Below, piece by piece: positions 9,719 to 19,394 of a DNA stretch of 25,643 nucleotides. The notes under the pieces were generated by a model. It saw nothing but the letters and a program-made list of their open reading frames with translations, had not been told where the DNA came from and did no database searches. The translations under genes were made by a program, and so were the position numbers. The DNA comes from Chara braunii (Eukaryota; Streptophyta; Charophyceae; Charales; Characeae), in contig BFEA01000131.1 in NCBI GenBank assembly GCA_003427395.1, forward strand, positions 1,854,834 through 1,880,476, given 5' to 3'. How positions within the stretch are numbered: position 1 is the stretch's first letter; the number at the start of each line of letters is the position of its first letter.

Positions 9719-9742
9719 TGTCAGGGCATGTTTGCCCCGACA
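9719..9742. other. Stem-loop forming the right terminus of the insertion
   Basis: TGTCAGGGC (9719-9727) pairs with GCCCCGACA (9734-9742) with one mismatch and a 6-base loop. Its 3' side is the last nine bases of the insertion. The left terminus TGTCG matches the same sequence. Confidence 0.55.
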
Positions 9743-9746
9743 ACGC
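9743..9746. repeat. Right ACGC flank of the insertion (target duplication)
   Basis: Identical to 4861-4864. See the insertion entry. Confidence 0.55.
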
Positions 9747-9787
9747 TATATACCACATCATTGAGAAAATAGATGTATTGATGGCTA

Positions 9788-9839
9788 GTGCACGGCCCAT
9801 CAATGATGTGAATGTGCACGGCCCATCAATGATGTGAAT
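9788..9839. repeat. 26-bp tandem duplication inside the LINE
   Basis: Two identical 26-base units at 9788-9813 and 9814-9839 within the RT C-terminal region. 26 is not a multiple of three, so the duplication shifts the frame and happened after, or at, loss of function. Confidence 0.9.
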
Positions 9840-10760
9840 GTGTTACCGCATCTGGCCAGTTTGTTGATTTGTTTTGCGAGTAGATTTTGGGCCATCTGAG
9901 GGGCAAAGTCATCCTTTGTCAGCAAGATGCCTAGATATCGCGTAGGGGTCTCCGGATTCTCCTATGTCATGTCTGCCTCGGGGTCTTGAAGTTGGGGAAC
10001 CTCCTCCTCCGATAGCCACCAACCGATTGTTTTCTTCCAGTTAATCTTCATTATGATGCCAATCTGAACGCTTCCATTGCTCTTACTAAAGCGCTGAACA
10101 ACGAGTCTGAAGCTCTTATGAGGACCGTAAGATCGTCTGCAAACATTATAATTGTTGGGAACTATAGGTGGTGGGTTGTTCCTACATCGACCTCTGGTAG
10201 TCTGTGTGTGGAGGGGTCTTTGCGTAGGAATGAGGCTATTGTTTCCATCACGAAGAGCAAGATTGGGGGAGCTAGTGGGTCCCCTTTGGCGAACTGATCG
10301 AGAGATTGGATAACAGTTAGAGAGCAAACCATTGACTTGGACGCACCCTATGGCGTCATTATACAGAATGTGCACCCACTTCCTAAAATTCGGGCGCACT
10401 CCCATCTTTTCCATGCTTGCATTGAGAAAGGCCCATTTGACCTGATCATAGGCCTTTTCAAAATTGAAAAAAAAGAATTGTTGTGTTTATCCTTTTTTCT
10501 CTGATTTTGTTGGCCGCTTCGCTGAGGGTCAGTACGTTGTCCATGATGTATCTACCAGGGATGAAGCCTGTTTGGTCTTTATGAAAGCATTTGTCTGTTA
10601 GGTCTAGGATTCGAAAGGCAAGAGTTTTGGCTAGGATTCTGTAGGGAAGTGTTAGAAACGAGATGGGTCTATAGTTCCGATATCTTCTCTGACAACAAAG
10701 TGACCACGCTGCTGCTCAGCAGATTTCCCAGTCCCCCTTTGAGCCAGAATCACCCCCTAG

Positions 10761-11217
10761 GAGCGGCCAAAACTTTTCCCATAATTCTTTTGTCAGCCCG
10801 TCGATTCCTGGAGACTTATTGTTGTTCATATTTTGGACAACAAATTGCAGTTTTTCAATGGTGAAGGGCTTGTCCAAAACTTCTGCTTGTTCTTGAGATA
10901 TCGTTCGTTTTAGGTATTGCAGCATCCTAGTTCGTGCCTCTCTGGTGCTGGGCGGAGTCGGCATAGGGGTCTTCGTGTGGAAGTTTATCCCCCCCTACGA
11001 GCGGCCAAAACTTTTCCCACAATTCTTTTGTCAGCCCGTATATTCCTGGAGACTTATTGTTGTTCATATTTTTGACAGCAAATTGCAGTTCTTCAATGGT
11101 GAAGGCCTTGTCCAGAGCTTCTGCTGGTTCTTGAGATATCGTTTGTTCTAGGTATTGCAGCATCCTAGTTTGTGCCTCTCTGGTGAAGGGCGGAGTAGGC
11201 ATAGGCGTCTTCGTGTG
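10761..11217. repeat. 238-bp tandem duplication within the LINE RT
   Basis: Copy 1 is 10761-10998 and copy 2 is 10999-11217 or slightly beyond. Landmarks GAGCGGCCAAAA, GGTATTGCAGCATCCTAG and GGCGGAGT all recur at an offset of exactly 238. The copies differ at roughly one base in 10-15. The duplicated segment encodes the RT N-terminal block ending in NNNKSPGI(D/Y)GLTKELW. 238 is not a multiple of three. Confidence 0.9.
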
Positions 11218-11692
11218 ATAGAAATTTTCGTAGAACTCCTTGGCTATGTTCAACATTCCTTCGCTGTCTATCACTGTTTCAGTTGGATTTGAGAGGGTTT
11301 TCTGGCCTTCAATCGCGTTGGCGCTTGAGTTTGCTTTGATTCTTGTGAAGAAGTGTTTTGACATTGATTCACTTAGCTCGTATTCATTCATTTTGGCTTT
11401 TATTTGTAGTCCCTTTAGTTCCCACCATCTCCACATAGTGAGTTCTTCTCTTGCCTTTTCAAAAATGTTTCGAGTAAAGTATAGAGGAGGGGTTATTAAT
11501 TAGAGTAGTCTCTGCAATTCTCAAGGTTGTCTCCAGCGCTTGCTTCCTCTGTTTCCTGTCGGTCGCTAAATTCCTTGATATTCTAGCAACCGTCTGTGAT
11601 AATGTGGAGTAGCTTTCTTGAAACCACTCCCACCGGTCATGTATGGGTAGGTAGGCGCCCCTCAAATTCTGCCAACAATCCTAAACTCTCAC

Positions 11693-12642
11693 CTAAAAAG
11701 TTCGGCTCGGGAGGAGGGAGTTGAGTTTGTGAAAGTTTGACCCCTTTTTGACATACTGTTCGAAACTGATTATGAGTTCGATGGGTTTGTGGTCCAGACC
11801 CGGGTACTGTGCGTTGGACAGGATCTCGGCGTTTTTAACTGTCCCCATTAGTGTCCCTGAGATCAGAAAATAGTCAATGAAGGAGAAAGCGGTATGGTGG
11901 GCATGGTTCTTTTTAATCAATGTGAAGGTTTTTGTCCATGGATGCAAGGTCCGGTATGGTTCGACTAGACTGTAGTGCATTATCAACTTTTGGATGGGCA
12001 CCGCCTCCTTTGTGAGCTGACCAGTCGAGGATCTAGATATACGATCCATAGCTGGGTCTATAGTTGCGTTCCAATCACAGGCCAAAATGCAGGCCGATAA
12101 AGGGGGGATCAGATGACCAATGTTTGTTATAAAACTTGATCTGTCTGAAGAGCCGTTTGGTGAGTAGACATTGATTACCCTGAACTCATCCTCCTTCCAC
12201 TTTACATCCATAAGGCACCATCTACCTCCTACCGTGTCTGCCTCTTTGCCCACTATCGACCCTGCCGTGTATAGGCGGGATGATTTGGGTATAAGGATGG
12301 CTTCTCCTTTCGTGCTTGATGTATTATATGAGGACCATATTTCATCCTTCATTCCTCGTAGTTTTCTTGATAAGAGTTTTCGAGTTCTGTTGTGATCTGT
12401 TGAGAAGGTGAGGTGAGTTTCTTGCAGCAATATGATATCTGCCAGGTGTTTTGTTTGCATGGCGTTTTTGATGTTTTGTTTGTGTGAATGGTAAGTCCTT
12501 TGATTATGTCATTCATTTTTTCTTCTTTGACGATAATATTTCCGAGACCATTGATATTCCAGCTCCTAATGACTATCCCTTGTGTCTTCCAGTCTACCCA
12601 GTCTTCCTTTGCGTTTGCCCCCTTTTTAAAAATCTCCATCAT
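11693..12642 (-). pseudogene. LINE ORF2, apurinic-type endonuclease domain
   Basis: Two frames joined by a shift near 12400 give an exonuclease/endonuclease/phosphatase fold domain. The start is VIRSWNINGLG (about 12575), the usual first strand of LINE endonucleases. Then come IILLQETHL (metal-binding Glu), VINVYSPNGSS, LACDWNATID (equivalent of the GDFN block, with Cys for Gly and Trp for Phe), SFIDYFLIS, and GLDHKPIEL (catalytic Asp-His pair). All the acidic and His residues expected for target nicking are visible, so the domain is well preserved apart from the frameshift. It directly precedes the RT on the same strand. Confidence 0.92.
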
Positions 12643-12700
12643 TGAGGCTACGGGGAAGAGGCAGGGGTACAGTCAAAGTGTAGACGTTCTAGGAGGGGGC

Positions 12701-13640
12701 CTAATCGCTCGCATCCATCTCTGTCGAGGCATCACACGGCGGGTCCTGGTGCACCGTGGTGAGAGAATCATTTAGCTTATATTCCCCCACACTTCCGCTG
12801 GTTCCCTGTCCCGGGACAAGGGCCGGTTCTAATCCTACTCCCTCGTCCTCATCTTTCCAGTCCTCCACATCACTCTTGGATCAATTGCTTCCGTAATATC
12901 TGTCCCGATCAATGGCGAACGCCCTTGAGTCCAGATCGCGGTCTCCCTTCAGAATCCCATGAGTCAAAAGGTGTGTCACCGAGACCGCCATCAGTTCCGC
13001 TGTAATGCCGGGACCCGCCAGCACGCTGTATGGAATTGCTGTCACTGTTCTCCATGGCCTCCACATCATCCCACTCTTCAGTTTGGTTTCCTCTGACAGT
13101 TTTGCTATCAAAGGGGAGAAGGCATGAGGGGTACATATGAAGGCTAGCTACCTCTCTCCTCTTGTCATTTTGCTGCTTCTGTGCCTCTCACCAGAATACG
13201 CTGGTCCTCAGGTTACTGCACCATAAATCTTGTCCTTCCCCTTGAAGGTCCGGTGGAGTGAATCGCTTCATCAGTCATCCTGCGATATTTTGCAGGCACT
13301 TTTGGCGGGAACCAGGTGGCTGGTGATCTTCTTTGGGAAAGCCCACATGGATGCATACATGATCTGGCCATCTCCCATGGTCAGCTCACGTGTCTGTGAG
13401 ATACGGTGAAATTCCGGACCAGATCTGGAACCCTGCTGCCGTGAGAATGTGGAGCGAAGTTGACATTGTGGCCCCACACCTTGTCTTGACATGTGATTTT
13501 AGTGCGGCTCTCCCACAACTTCTGAGATAGCTGCAACCGTCCGGTGTGCTTGGCATATTCTGTGAAATCTCCCGCTGCCTACAGCACTTTGCTGTCAAAG
13601 AGGGAAATGCATGTCAAATTGGCAATCCCTCATTCCGTTT
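12701..13640 (-). pseudogene. LINE ORF1-like remnant upstream of ORF2
   Basis: In one minus-strand frame from 13111 to the stop at 12701 there is a single internal TGA (12881-12883). The last part is a clean acidic tail (DVEDWKDEDEGVGLEPALVP... ending TEMDASD). Frames around 13560-13270 also look protein-like (HTGRLQLSQKLWES, DKVWGHNVNFAPH, MYASMWAFPKKI) but are broken. It lies about 60 bases upstream, in transcription order, of the endonuclease start, as ORF1 does in two-ORF LINEs. I see no RRM or zinc knuckle, so the identification rests on position, open frames and the acidic tail. Confidence 0.4.
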
Positions 13641-14690
13641 TCAACTTTTCATCCATGTTATTAAGGAGACCAGAAAAGGTTGAATGAACTGGCCATGATG
13701 GGTGAATGGTACACACATACAACTCTTGATAAACAGATTAAGAGATCGAATCATGTTGTATACGATGATGTTAGGGGCTACACCTTTCAAAAAGAACAAC
13801 GATGAAAAAAAAAAGAAAGTCGCATGTCAGTCCTTATGCGTAGTTGACTCTGCACGGTAAGGAAGCATGTGATCCCTCTGCCCTTCTATTCCTACTGTCA
13901 TCCTCACAGTGCACCAGTCTTCCCTTAGCGTAGGCGGCCTCCTTGATATCCTCTAGCCTAAGTACTGACCCTCCCTAGTCCCTCCAGGCCCTTTCTAGGC
14001 AATTGGCAATGACGGTGCTCATCTGGCATAGCCATGCTTGAACAACAAGTGTCTCGGCTTTGGTTATGCAAACGCCAGGCAAGGGGCTGAATGAGCAATC
14101 GCACAGCCTGGCAGCTTGGTAAATGTGTAGGCATGTGGGCTGACTATCCCCTCAGCATTGAGTTTGGACTTCCATGCGTGGTCGAGACTCAGAAGCCACA
14201 AAATTGGAGGCTTTGTTGCAGCGGGGTTTCATGTTGCTGCTCCTGGGTCTGGCACCAGTGCTTGGGTCAAGTTCAATAGGGAGAGGCCGACCGTGTCACA
14301 AAGCCAGGGGAAGAAAGGGGAATTTTGAATTGGGAAGGTGGGACCATTGCAAAGCATGAGGCCCTCGGGTAATTTTGGAAACTGTCTGCGCCTGCCCTAA
14401 GTGAAGGCCGGTCCTGAGGAAATCGACAAGGCCTTTCTAGAGGGCTATACGAGCAGAAGGGGGCCCTGTGGGTTGGCTGCTGCACATGGCATCTCCAACC
14501 GGTCGGTACGGTGGTTGGTTGACCGGTCGGTATGCAGAGATGCTGAGGCCCAGGGCACTTACAGTTGAGCCCTAGGCACATTCTGGAAGGGCCCTTGGTG
14601 CAGCTACCAGGACAGAGGTCGAGCATCCAGAGCCTGGCTTGCCCAGCCAGACCGCACAAAAGGAAGTGATACTCTCTCACTTCAGGGATT
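13641..14690. other. No supported gene
   Basis: Short A-rich run at 13806-13817. A direct repeat ACCGGTCGGTA occurs at about 14497 and 14531. No domain, RNA gene or mobile element end recognised. Confidence 0.4.
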
Positions 14691-14699
14691 CTGAGACTT

Positions 14700-14882
14700 G
14701 GCGCCAGATTTCAGTTTGGGTGCCAATTCTTGTTCTTCAGTATAAGACTGGGCGCCAGATTTCAGCATCCTATTTTGTCCGGTGGTGCAGGATGAGTTTG
14801 GGCGCCACCTTCCAGTTTCGGAAGCTTAGTCAGTTGGGCGCCAGGTCTTTTCCACACAGCAGTAGGGCCAACGGTATATATA
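14700..14882 (+). promoter_or_regulatory. Promoter-like block: spaced GGCGCC motifs and TATA box
   Basis: GGCGCC occurs at 14700-14705, 14751-14756, 14801-14806 and 14837-14842, each followed by A on the 3' side (TTGGGCGCCA or TTGGCGCCA), with a TTGGGTGCCA variant at 14716-14725. The first three are 51 and 50 bases apart. A perfect TATATATA (14875-14882) follows. The arrangement looks like an upstream repeat enhancer plus core promoter, perhaps the U3 of a decayed LTR. No gene downstream is recognisable. Confidence 0.4.
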
Positions 14883-15070
14883 GCTGAGCCAGCCTCATTT
14901 GTGGCACACAGAGTTAGAGGTGGAGGTCTCCAGGCTGCTGGGCAGCGCTGCTTAGCCAGCAACCGCCGAGCTGTTTGGGATCCTCAGAGACTTGGATGTC
15001 TGGCGTGTAGTCGTTGAGGGGCACAGCGCCAGGTAGGGCACTCCTTCGCGCATTAAGACGAAGCGACAGA

Positions 15071-15135
15071 GTGGGAGAGGCAGGATTCGAACCTACGCCA
15101 CGCTTCGCAGCCTAACGCAAGAGACTTGATTTTGT
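15071..15135 (-). pseudogene. tRNA 3'-half-like fragment
   Basis: On the minus strand a T-arm GTAGG-TTCGAAT-CCTGC (internal box B GGTTCGAATCC, complement at 15083-15093) is followed by an acceptor-like CTCTCCCA. It is preceded by a long variable-arm-like segment, as in class II tRNAs (Leu/Ser). The 5' half is missing: no D-arm or matching acceptor strand lies upstream. It is probably a truncated tRNA pseudogene or the remains of a tRNA-derived element. Confidence 0.4.
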
Positions 15136-15140
15136 GCCAG

Positions 15141-15218
15141 CAGATGAAAGAAAACATGCAAAGTTCAGTGGAGGAGTAACAGATGAAAGAAAACATGCAA
15201 AGTCCAGTGGAGGAGTAG
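15141..15218. repeat. 39-bp tandem duplication
   Basis: Two nearly identical copies (15141-15179 and 15180-15218) beginning CAGATGAAAGAAAACATGCA. They lie next to the tRNA-like fragment. Confidence 0.9.
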
Positions 15219-15494
15219 GCACAGTAGTTGGACTAGAGGTTGTGGCGGAGGCCAGGCTATGGGCGGCGTACCTGCAGACTTACCTGGTGCCATAGCTCCT
15301 GCTTGTCTTCGGGCATCTTCCACCTGCATCACATCTCCAAGGAGACACCTTTACGCTGGTCAGTATCCTGGCTCCACCTCCGTGAGACTATGAGAATAAA
15401 CTCCTTCTTTGTCGCCCTCCAGGTCCATCACTTCTCTTCCTCCTCCCTCCCTCTGATTCTTCTTCTTCTTCTTCTAAGAGAGAGGGGGAGACAG

Positions 15495-15500
<6 letters not shown>

Positions 15501-15564
<64 letters not shown>
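15501..15564. repeat. (AG)32 microsatellite
   Basis: Uninterrupted AG run of 64 bases, preceded by a TTC run at about 15460-15475. Surrounding 15219-15960 has no recognised gene. Confidence 0.95.
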
Positions 15565-15566
<2 letters not shown>

Positions 15567-15978
15567 GAGACTTGACGACATCGGGTTCAGACCATAATTC
15601 GCACAGAGACATTGGGGGGCCTATTTTTTGAGACTTCATGAGTGACATTTGCATTGACAACTTCTCCATTTCTCCTCCTCCCTCGTCTCTTCCCCCTTTC
15701 CTCATCTGTGGATAATGTCTGGCACGGCGCTTTTCGTATTTGTGTTCAGCGCCATGCCGTCTCACGTTGTTTGATGATGATGAGCATGTTCAGTCAGTCC
15801 GAGTCATTCTGAGTCAGATTGTGTTACATCAGTCTTCCGCTGTGCAATAATTGCTTTATCTCTTTGGGTCGGCTCTTGGTTCTGATCTTTGCCATATAGG
15901 CATGCGACAGCCCAGGGCCATTGTGTTCGGGTAGTCTATTTTGAAACTGTGGCAAGGTCAGGGCCTACGGAGGGCATC

Positions 15979-16133
15979 AGCCCTTTTGGTCCAGAAGGTC
16001 AACCTGACACTGCCTGCATGGAGGCTGCCTGCGGAGGATCTCGGGGAGGGGGTTAGGGGGGAGGCAGCCTTTTGGTGTAGAAGGTTGAACCTGACAGCTG
16101 CCCTGCGTGGAGGCTGCCTGCGGAGGATCTCAT
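15979..16133. repeat. Imperfect ~89-bp tandem duplication
   Basis: GAGGCTGCCTGCGGAGGATC occurs at 16021; its second copy (16110) is 89 bases on. Both are preceded by CCTTTTGGT, CAGAAGGT or TAGAAGGT, and CCTGACA. Small indels separate the copies. Confidence 0.8.
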
Positions 16134-16173
16134 GGATGGCATGTGCTGATGTGTAAGTCCTTGCTCCAACTGT

Positions 16174-16355
16174 GCTGGGGTGGGCTGAATGTCATGCCCG
16201 GTATGGGTTGAGCACCGGGTCACAATTACAGTGGTAAAGGCATTGTGACCAAGGTCGCCGGTTAGATTCCGTCAGGCTGCGGATTGATCCTAGCTACATA
16301 TCGAACTGTGTTAACTGGCACAGTCAGGAGCCAAGCCCACCAGTACCGGTGGTTA
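16174..16355 (+). mobile_element. tRNA-derived SINE-like unit, copy 1
   Basis: About 180 bases matching copy 2 at 16381-16580. It contains TTACAGTGGTAAAGG (box A-like) and GGTTAGATTCC (16260-16270), a box B with one inactivating change (C to A). Confidence 0.5.
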
Positions 16356-16380
16356 TTATCGAGCTGTCATGGGCGAGAAC

Positions 16381-16580
16381 CTACTGGGCTGGGCTGAATG
16401 TGATGGCCTGTATGGACTCAGTTTCTTACACCGTGTCACAGTTGCAGTGGTAAAGGTATCCGGCGGTTATGGCCGAGGTCACCGGTTCGATTCCGTCTGG
16501 CTGCGGATTGATCCTGGCTACATACCGAACTGTGTTAACTGGCACAGTCAAGAGCCAAGCCCATCAGTACCAGTGGTTTA
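16381..16580 (+). mobile_element. tRNA-derived SINE-like unit, copy 2
   Basis: The unit has TTGCAGTGGTAAAGG, similar to the D-arm / box A of plant tRNA-Gly. A possible anticodon arm CGGC-GGTTATG-GCCG (4-bp stem, 7-base loop) follows, then GGTTCGATTCC (16484-16494), an exact box B. A tRNA-unrelated tail is shared with copy 1 (GCGGATTGATCCT, CGAACTGTGTTAACTGGCAC). No terminal tail is evident at the unit end; an A8 run lies about 210 bases further on, at 16787-16794. The acceptor stem does not close, so this is not a functional tRNA gene. Confidence 0.5.
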
Positions 16581-17380
16581 GTATGGAGCTGCAATAGCCG
16601 CATCCGTCTGTTCGCTGGTACAGACCAGTGTCCATACTCCCGTGTACTGATGCTCGATTGTTGAACACCACTGGGTAAGGGCGCATCAGGGGCTGCCAGC
16701 GTTTTTAGTTCAAAGGGTTGACAGTGATGTCCATAAGCACAAGGGGCAGGCCCCTCTACTGTGAAATGAGTAAATGAGGTGCTGTTAAAAAAAATGACCA
16801 GTGTGAGGGAATCACGGTGAACTCTTCCATCGAGCAGGAATCAAACTGGCTGCAGGAATGCCAGGACATCAAGGTGTTACCTGCTTGGACATCGTTGCAA
16901 ATTTCAGTTGGCTCGACTTGGCTGGGACTGCAATACCCTCCCTGGTGATTTAAAGCACAAGTACAGCGGTCCCTAAATTGCAGAAGGTGATGTTTTTGCG
17001 ACCGGACTATTCAATCGAGCTGAACGATGACAAAGAGAGCTGTGATTCGGCCTGGATGCAAGTTGTACACTGGGTCTAGGGGCCTTTGACAGATGCATTA
17101 CTGGTGCCTCAAGGTGGATGAAATGTGATCTTTTGTCAGCAGTCTTCTTCGACCTTTTGGCGTAAACATATTACGGACACTACTATGACCAACAATTTAT
17201 ATTGTTGGGCAATGTTGGCTCATGAAGTTCGGGAATGGTAGGCAGCCTTGCAGCGAGGCTTCTGATCAAAGCGGGATTTCTATAACTTCACTAATGAGCT
17301 TTCCGACTTGGGTACTTCTTGCTCAACCTCAACGGTCATTGTTGATTTGATCCCGTTCTTTCGTGAATGGGACTTGGAGT
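16581..17380. other. No supported gene
   Basis: A short A8 run at 16787-16794 may be a retroposon tail. Nothing else recognised. Confidence 0.4.
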
Positions 17381-17866
17381 AAAGGTTCTGAAACCCCATA
17401 AGTAACATGTTCCCTTGCCGTGCCGACAAATTGGCACATCTTGGGGGTTCTTGGATGCTCTCGCTGTCCTGATCTCGAGGTCGGTGAATGAATCTTACTT
17501 GGCTGCTGCAGTCTCCTCTTCTCTGGAGGCTCGCAGCAGACCTGCGGTAAAGGTTCTGAACCCCCCCATAAGTCACATTTTCCCTTGTCATGCCGAAAAA
17601 TTGGCACATCTTGGGGGTTCTTGGATGCTCTCACTGTCCTGATCTCGAGGTCGGTGAAGAAATCTCACTTGGCTGCTGCAGGCTCCTCTCCTCTGGAGGC
17701 TGCGGTAAAGGTTCTGACCCCCCGATATGTCACATGTTCCCTTGCCATGCCAAAAAAAATGGCACATCTTGGGGGTTCTTGGATGCTCTCGCTGTCCTGA
17801 TCTCCAGGTCGGTAAAGAAATCTTGCTTGGCTTCTGTGTCTCCTCTACTCTGGGGGCTCGCCACAG
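17381..17866. repeat. Three tandem ~158-168-bp units
   Basis: Units start with AAAGGTTCTG at 17381, 17549 and 17707. Each contains TTCCCTTG, TTGGCACATCTTGGGGGTTC (TTGG variants), GGATGCTCTC, CTGTCCTGATCTC-AGGTCGGT and TTGGCT, ending in a CTCCTCT / TCTGG-GGCT motif. They account for the similar overlapping peptides in several frames on both strands. No protein domain is recognised. Confidence 0.9.
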
Positions 17867-18147
17867 AGTTGGAAACAAATATAGGAAACACAGCATGGTA
17901 TAGACAATTTAGAGTTAGGTTTTGTAAGGATAAATAAGCTCAAATTAGTTAAACGCAAGTCAACTCTGGAGACTTCCAGTACTCCACAGGCCGTTGTGAA
18001 ATCTCCGCCAGTGCGGCCTCTATGAGTTACACATGATTTTCTTTGTTAACAGGAGAATTATACTGATCATGTAAAACAAAGACCCTTAATACAGCCGATC
18101 AGTTTTCTTCGAAAAGCACCTACCTTTTGAAGATGGCATGTAACTAA

Positions 18148-18345
18148 TTATAAGCTTTTGTCACTGTCTTCGTCACCATACTCACTATCATTAGAGGATG
18201 ACTTGCATGGAGGGAAATCTATATGATTATTATGATATGATTACTGGACCGGCATGAAGGGAAGATCAGCATTGTCCACAAAGAAGCCAGCAACTTTGAT
18301 GCATGATATTAGATGGTATTGGACCTCAAATGGGGTGGAACTCGC
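18148..18345 (-). pseudogene. Possible C-terminal exon relic with acidic Ser-rich tail
   Basis: A minus-strand frame reads PFEVQYHLISCIKVAGFFVD then NADLPFMPVQ, hits an in-frame TAA (18242-18244) and continues HIDFPPCKSSSNDSEYGD, EDSDKSL, then stop at 18148. The Ser/Asp/Glu-rich ending looks like a natural protein C-terminus. I do not recognise the protein, and chance remains likely at this length. Confidence 0.2.
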
Positions 18346-19079
18346 TCACGTATGCTGATGCAGTGTGATTATTATTACCAATATCGACAAGATAAGTCAC
18401 CTAACCACATGCACCGAGATGCCACCAACTTAATTTCTTGAAATGTGGGTCCATTTCTTTAGTTAAGTCGACTTTGGTTTCCTGCTCATTGCTCCGAATC
18501 TTGGATTGTTCCTATGATCCTAGAGCAAGCAGTTTGCTGAATTTAAGCATTTGGAGGACCAAGATTGATAGGGGGTTCCAGCAAATAGCCCATTGGTAAG
18601 AGACAACTTCACAGCTCTTCCTCTCGTGTGATTGTAAGTAACGAATGTGGTTGTGCATGTCTTACCAACCGGGCCACGCGGGTCACCTTGGGCCAAAAAA
18701 ACAAAAAATCTGAAAAATTCAAAAAAGAAACTATGCTGTGCAGAAAAATAAACTCAAGTAGTGTGTTCATGATGATATTGTAGTTTTGGAATTGATTGAA
18801 GTAGTGTGGTTGCCAATCATTTCAGCTGCTGGTTTGGCTGGAGCTGTAAGCGAAACTGGCTAATGCTGTAAGGTTGAATTGTGAGGTCCCCGACCTCCTT
18901 TCATTTTGCGCTTTGTCGCGTCAGAAATGAGGGAAAACGACCGTTCCCGAAGAATTCGGAGGTCGAGGCCGACGACGACTGCCGTTGATAAACCTAATCA
19001 GCAGCCGGCCTTTTGTTTCGGCCTCCTGAAAGGTTGGAGGCCTGCTATTCCCGAAACGACAAAGGTACTAGTGGTTTAA

Positions 19080-19109
19080 GGGGGGGGGAAAAAAAAAAAA
19101 AAAAAAAAA
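19080..19109. repeat. G9-A21 homopolymer junction
   Basis: Nine G followed by 21 A. Confidence 0.9.
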
Positions 19110-19394
19110 CTGAACTACTTTTGCGTTAGGGTCGGATCGCCGGTGGTGCCACTCTGATGGGGGAACACGACAATATTTTGTCACGGGACGCCAGGCCCGA
19201 TTTCCGGCTTGTGTAATAAAACACATGCTTTTGTTGAAAAAATAAAATAAAATCTTTGAGAAATTGTAAATAATAATTAAAAATTAGAAATTAAATTAAG
19301 AAATGTTCAAACCTCGAATGTGTATATATATCGTCAAATGCCCGGTAAACCGTAGGCAGAGAGGGAGAAGAGGACAACCCACGAGGGGCTGTGA

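Larger units (their letters stand above)
4865..9742. mobile_element. 4878-bp insertion splitting the LINE (TG...CA ends)
   Basis: Two same-strand LINE fragments that cover adjacent, non-overlapping parts of ORF2 flank this segment. It starts TGTCGAGCGC and ends GCCCCGACA, so the terminal five bases are inverted repeats with LTR-like TG and CA. It is bordered by ACGC on each side. Joining the flanks through one ACGC gives WYIA then SIWTVPD in one LINE frame. Comparing the first and last 500 bases by eye shows no LTR pair, and I find no integrase, RT or transposase domain inside. Contents: hairpins at both ends, a 52-bp tandem array, a hammerhead relic, a foldback and a poly(A) tract. It may be a non-autonomous or composite element; its class is unknown. 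Confidence 0.6.
9747..11692 (-). pseudogene. LINE ORF2, reverse transcriptase domain
   Basis: Read right to left in shifting frames, all classical LINE RT blocks are visible. NNNKSPGIDGLTKELWEKFW occurs twice because of a duplication (about 10790-10835 and 11028-11073). NYRPISFLTLPYRILAKTLA follows at 10680-10620, QTGFIPGRYIMDN at 10577-10535, NFEKAYDQVKW at 10466-10434, and the GVRQG-equivalent SVRQRGP near 10300. The catalytic FADDLTV lies at 10143-10123 (FADD is 10132-10143) in a different frame from its neighbours. TRYLGILLTKDD is near 9940, then GRALAINTSIFSMMWYIA up to 9743. Multiple frameshifts and a duplication show it is inactive. The frame stops at the insertion and appears to resume at 4864. 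Confidence 0.9.
17867..19394. other. Mostly featureless, AT-richer stretch
   Basis: Holds a possible C-terminal exon relic (separate entry) and a G9-A21 homopolymer junction (19080-19109). Nothing else recognised. Confidence 0.4.
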
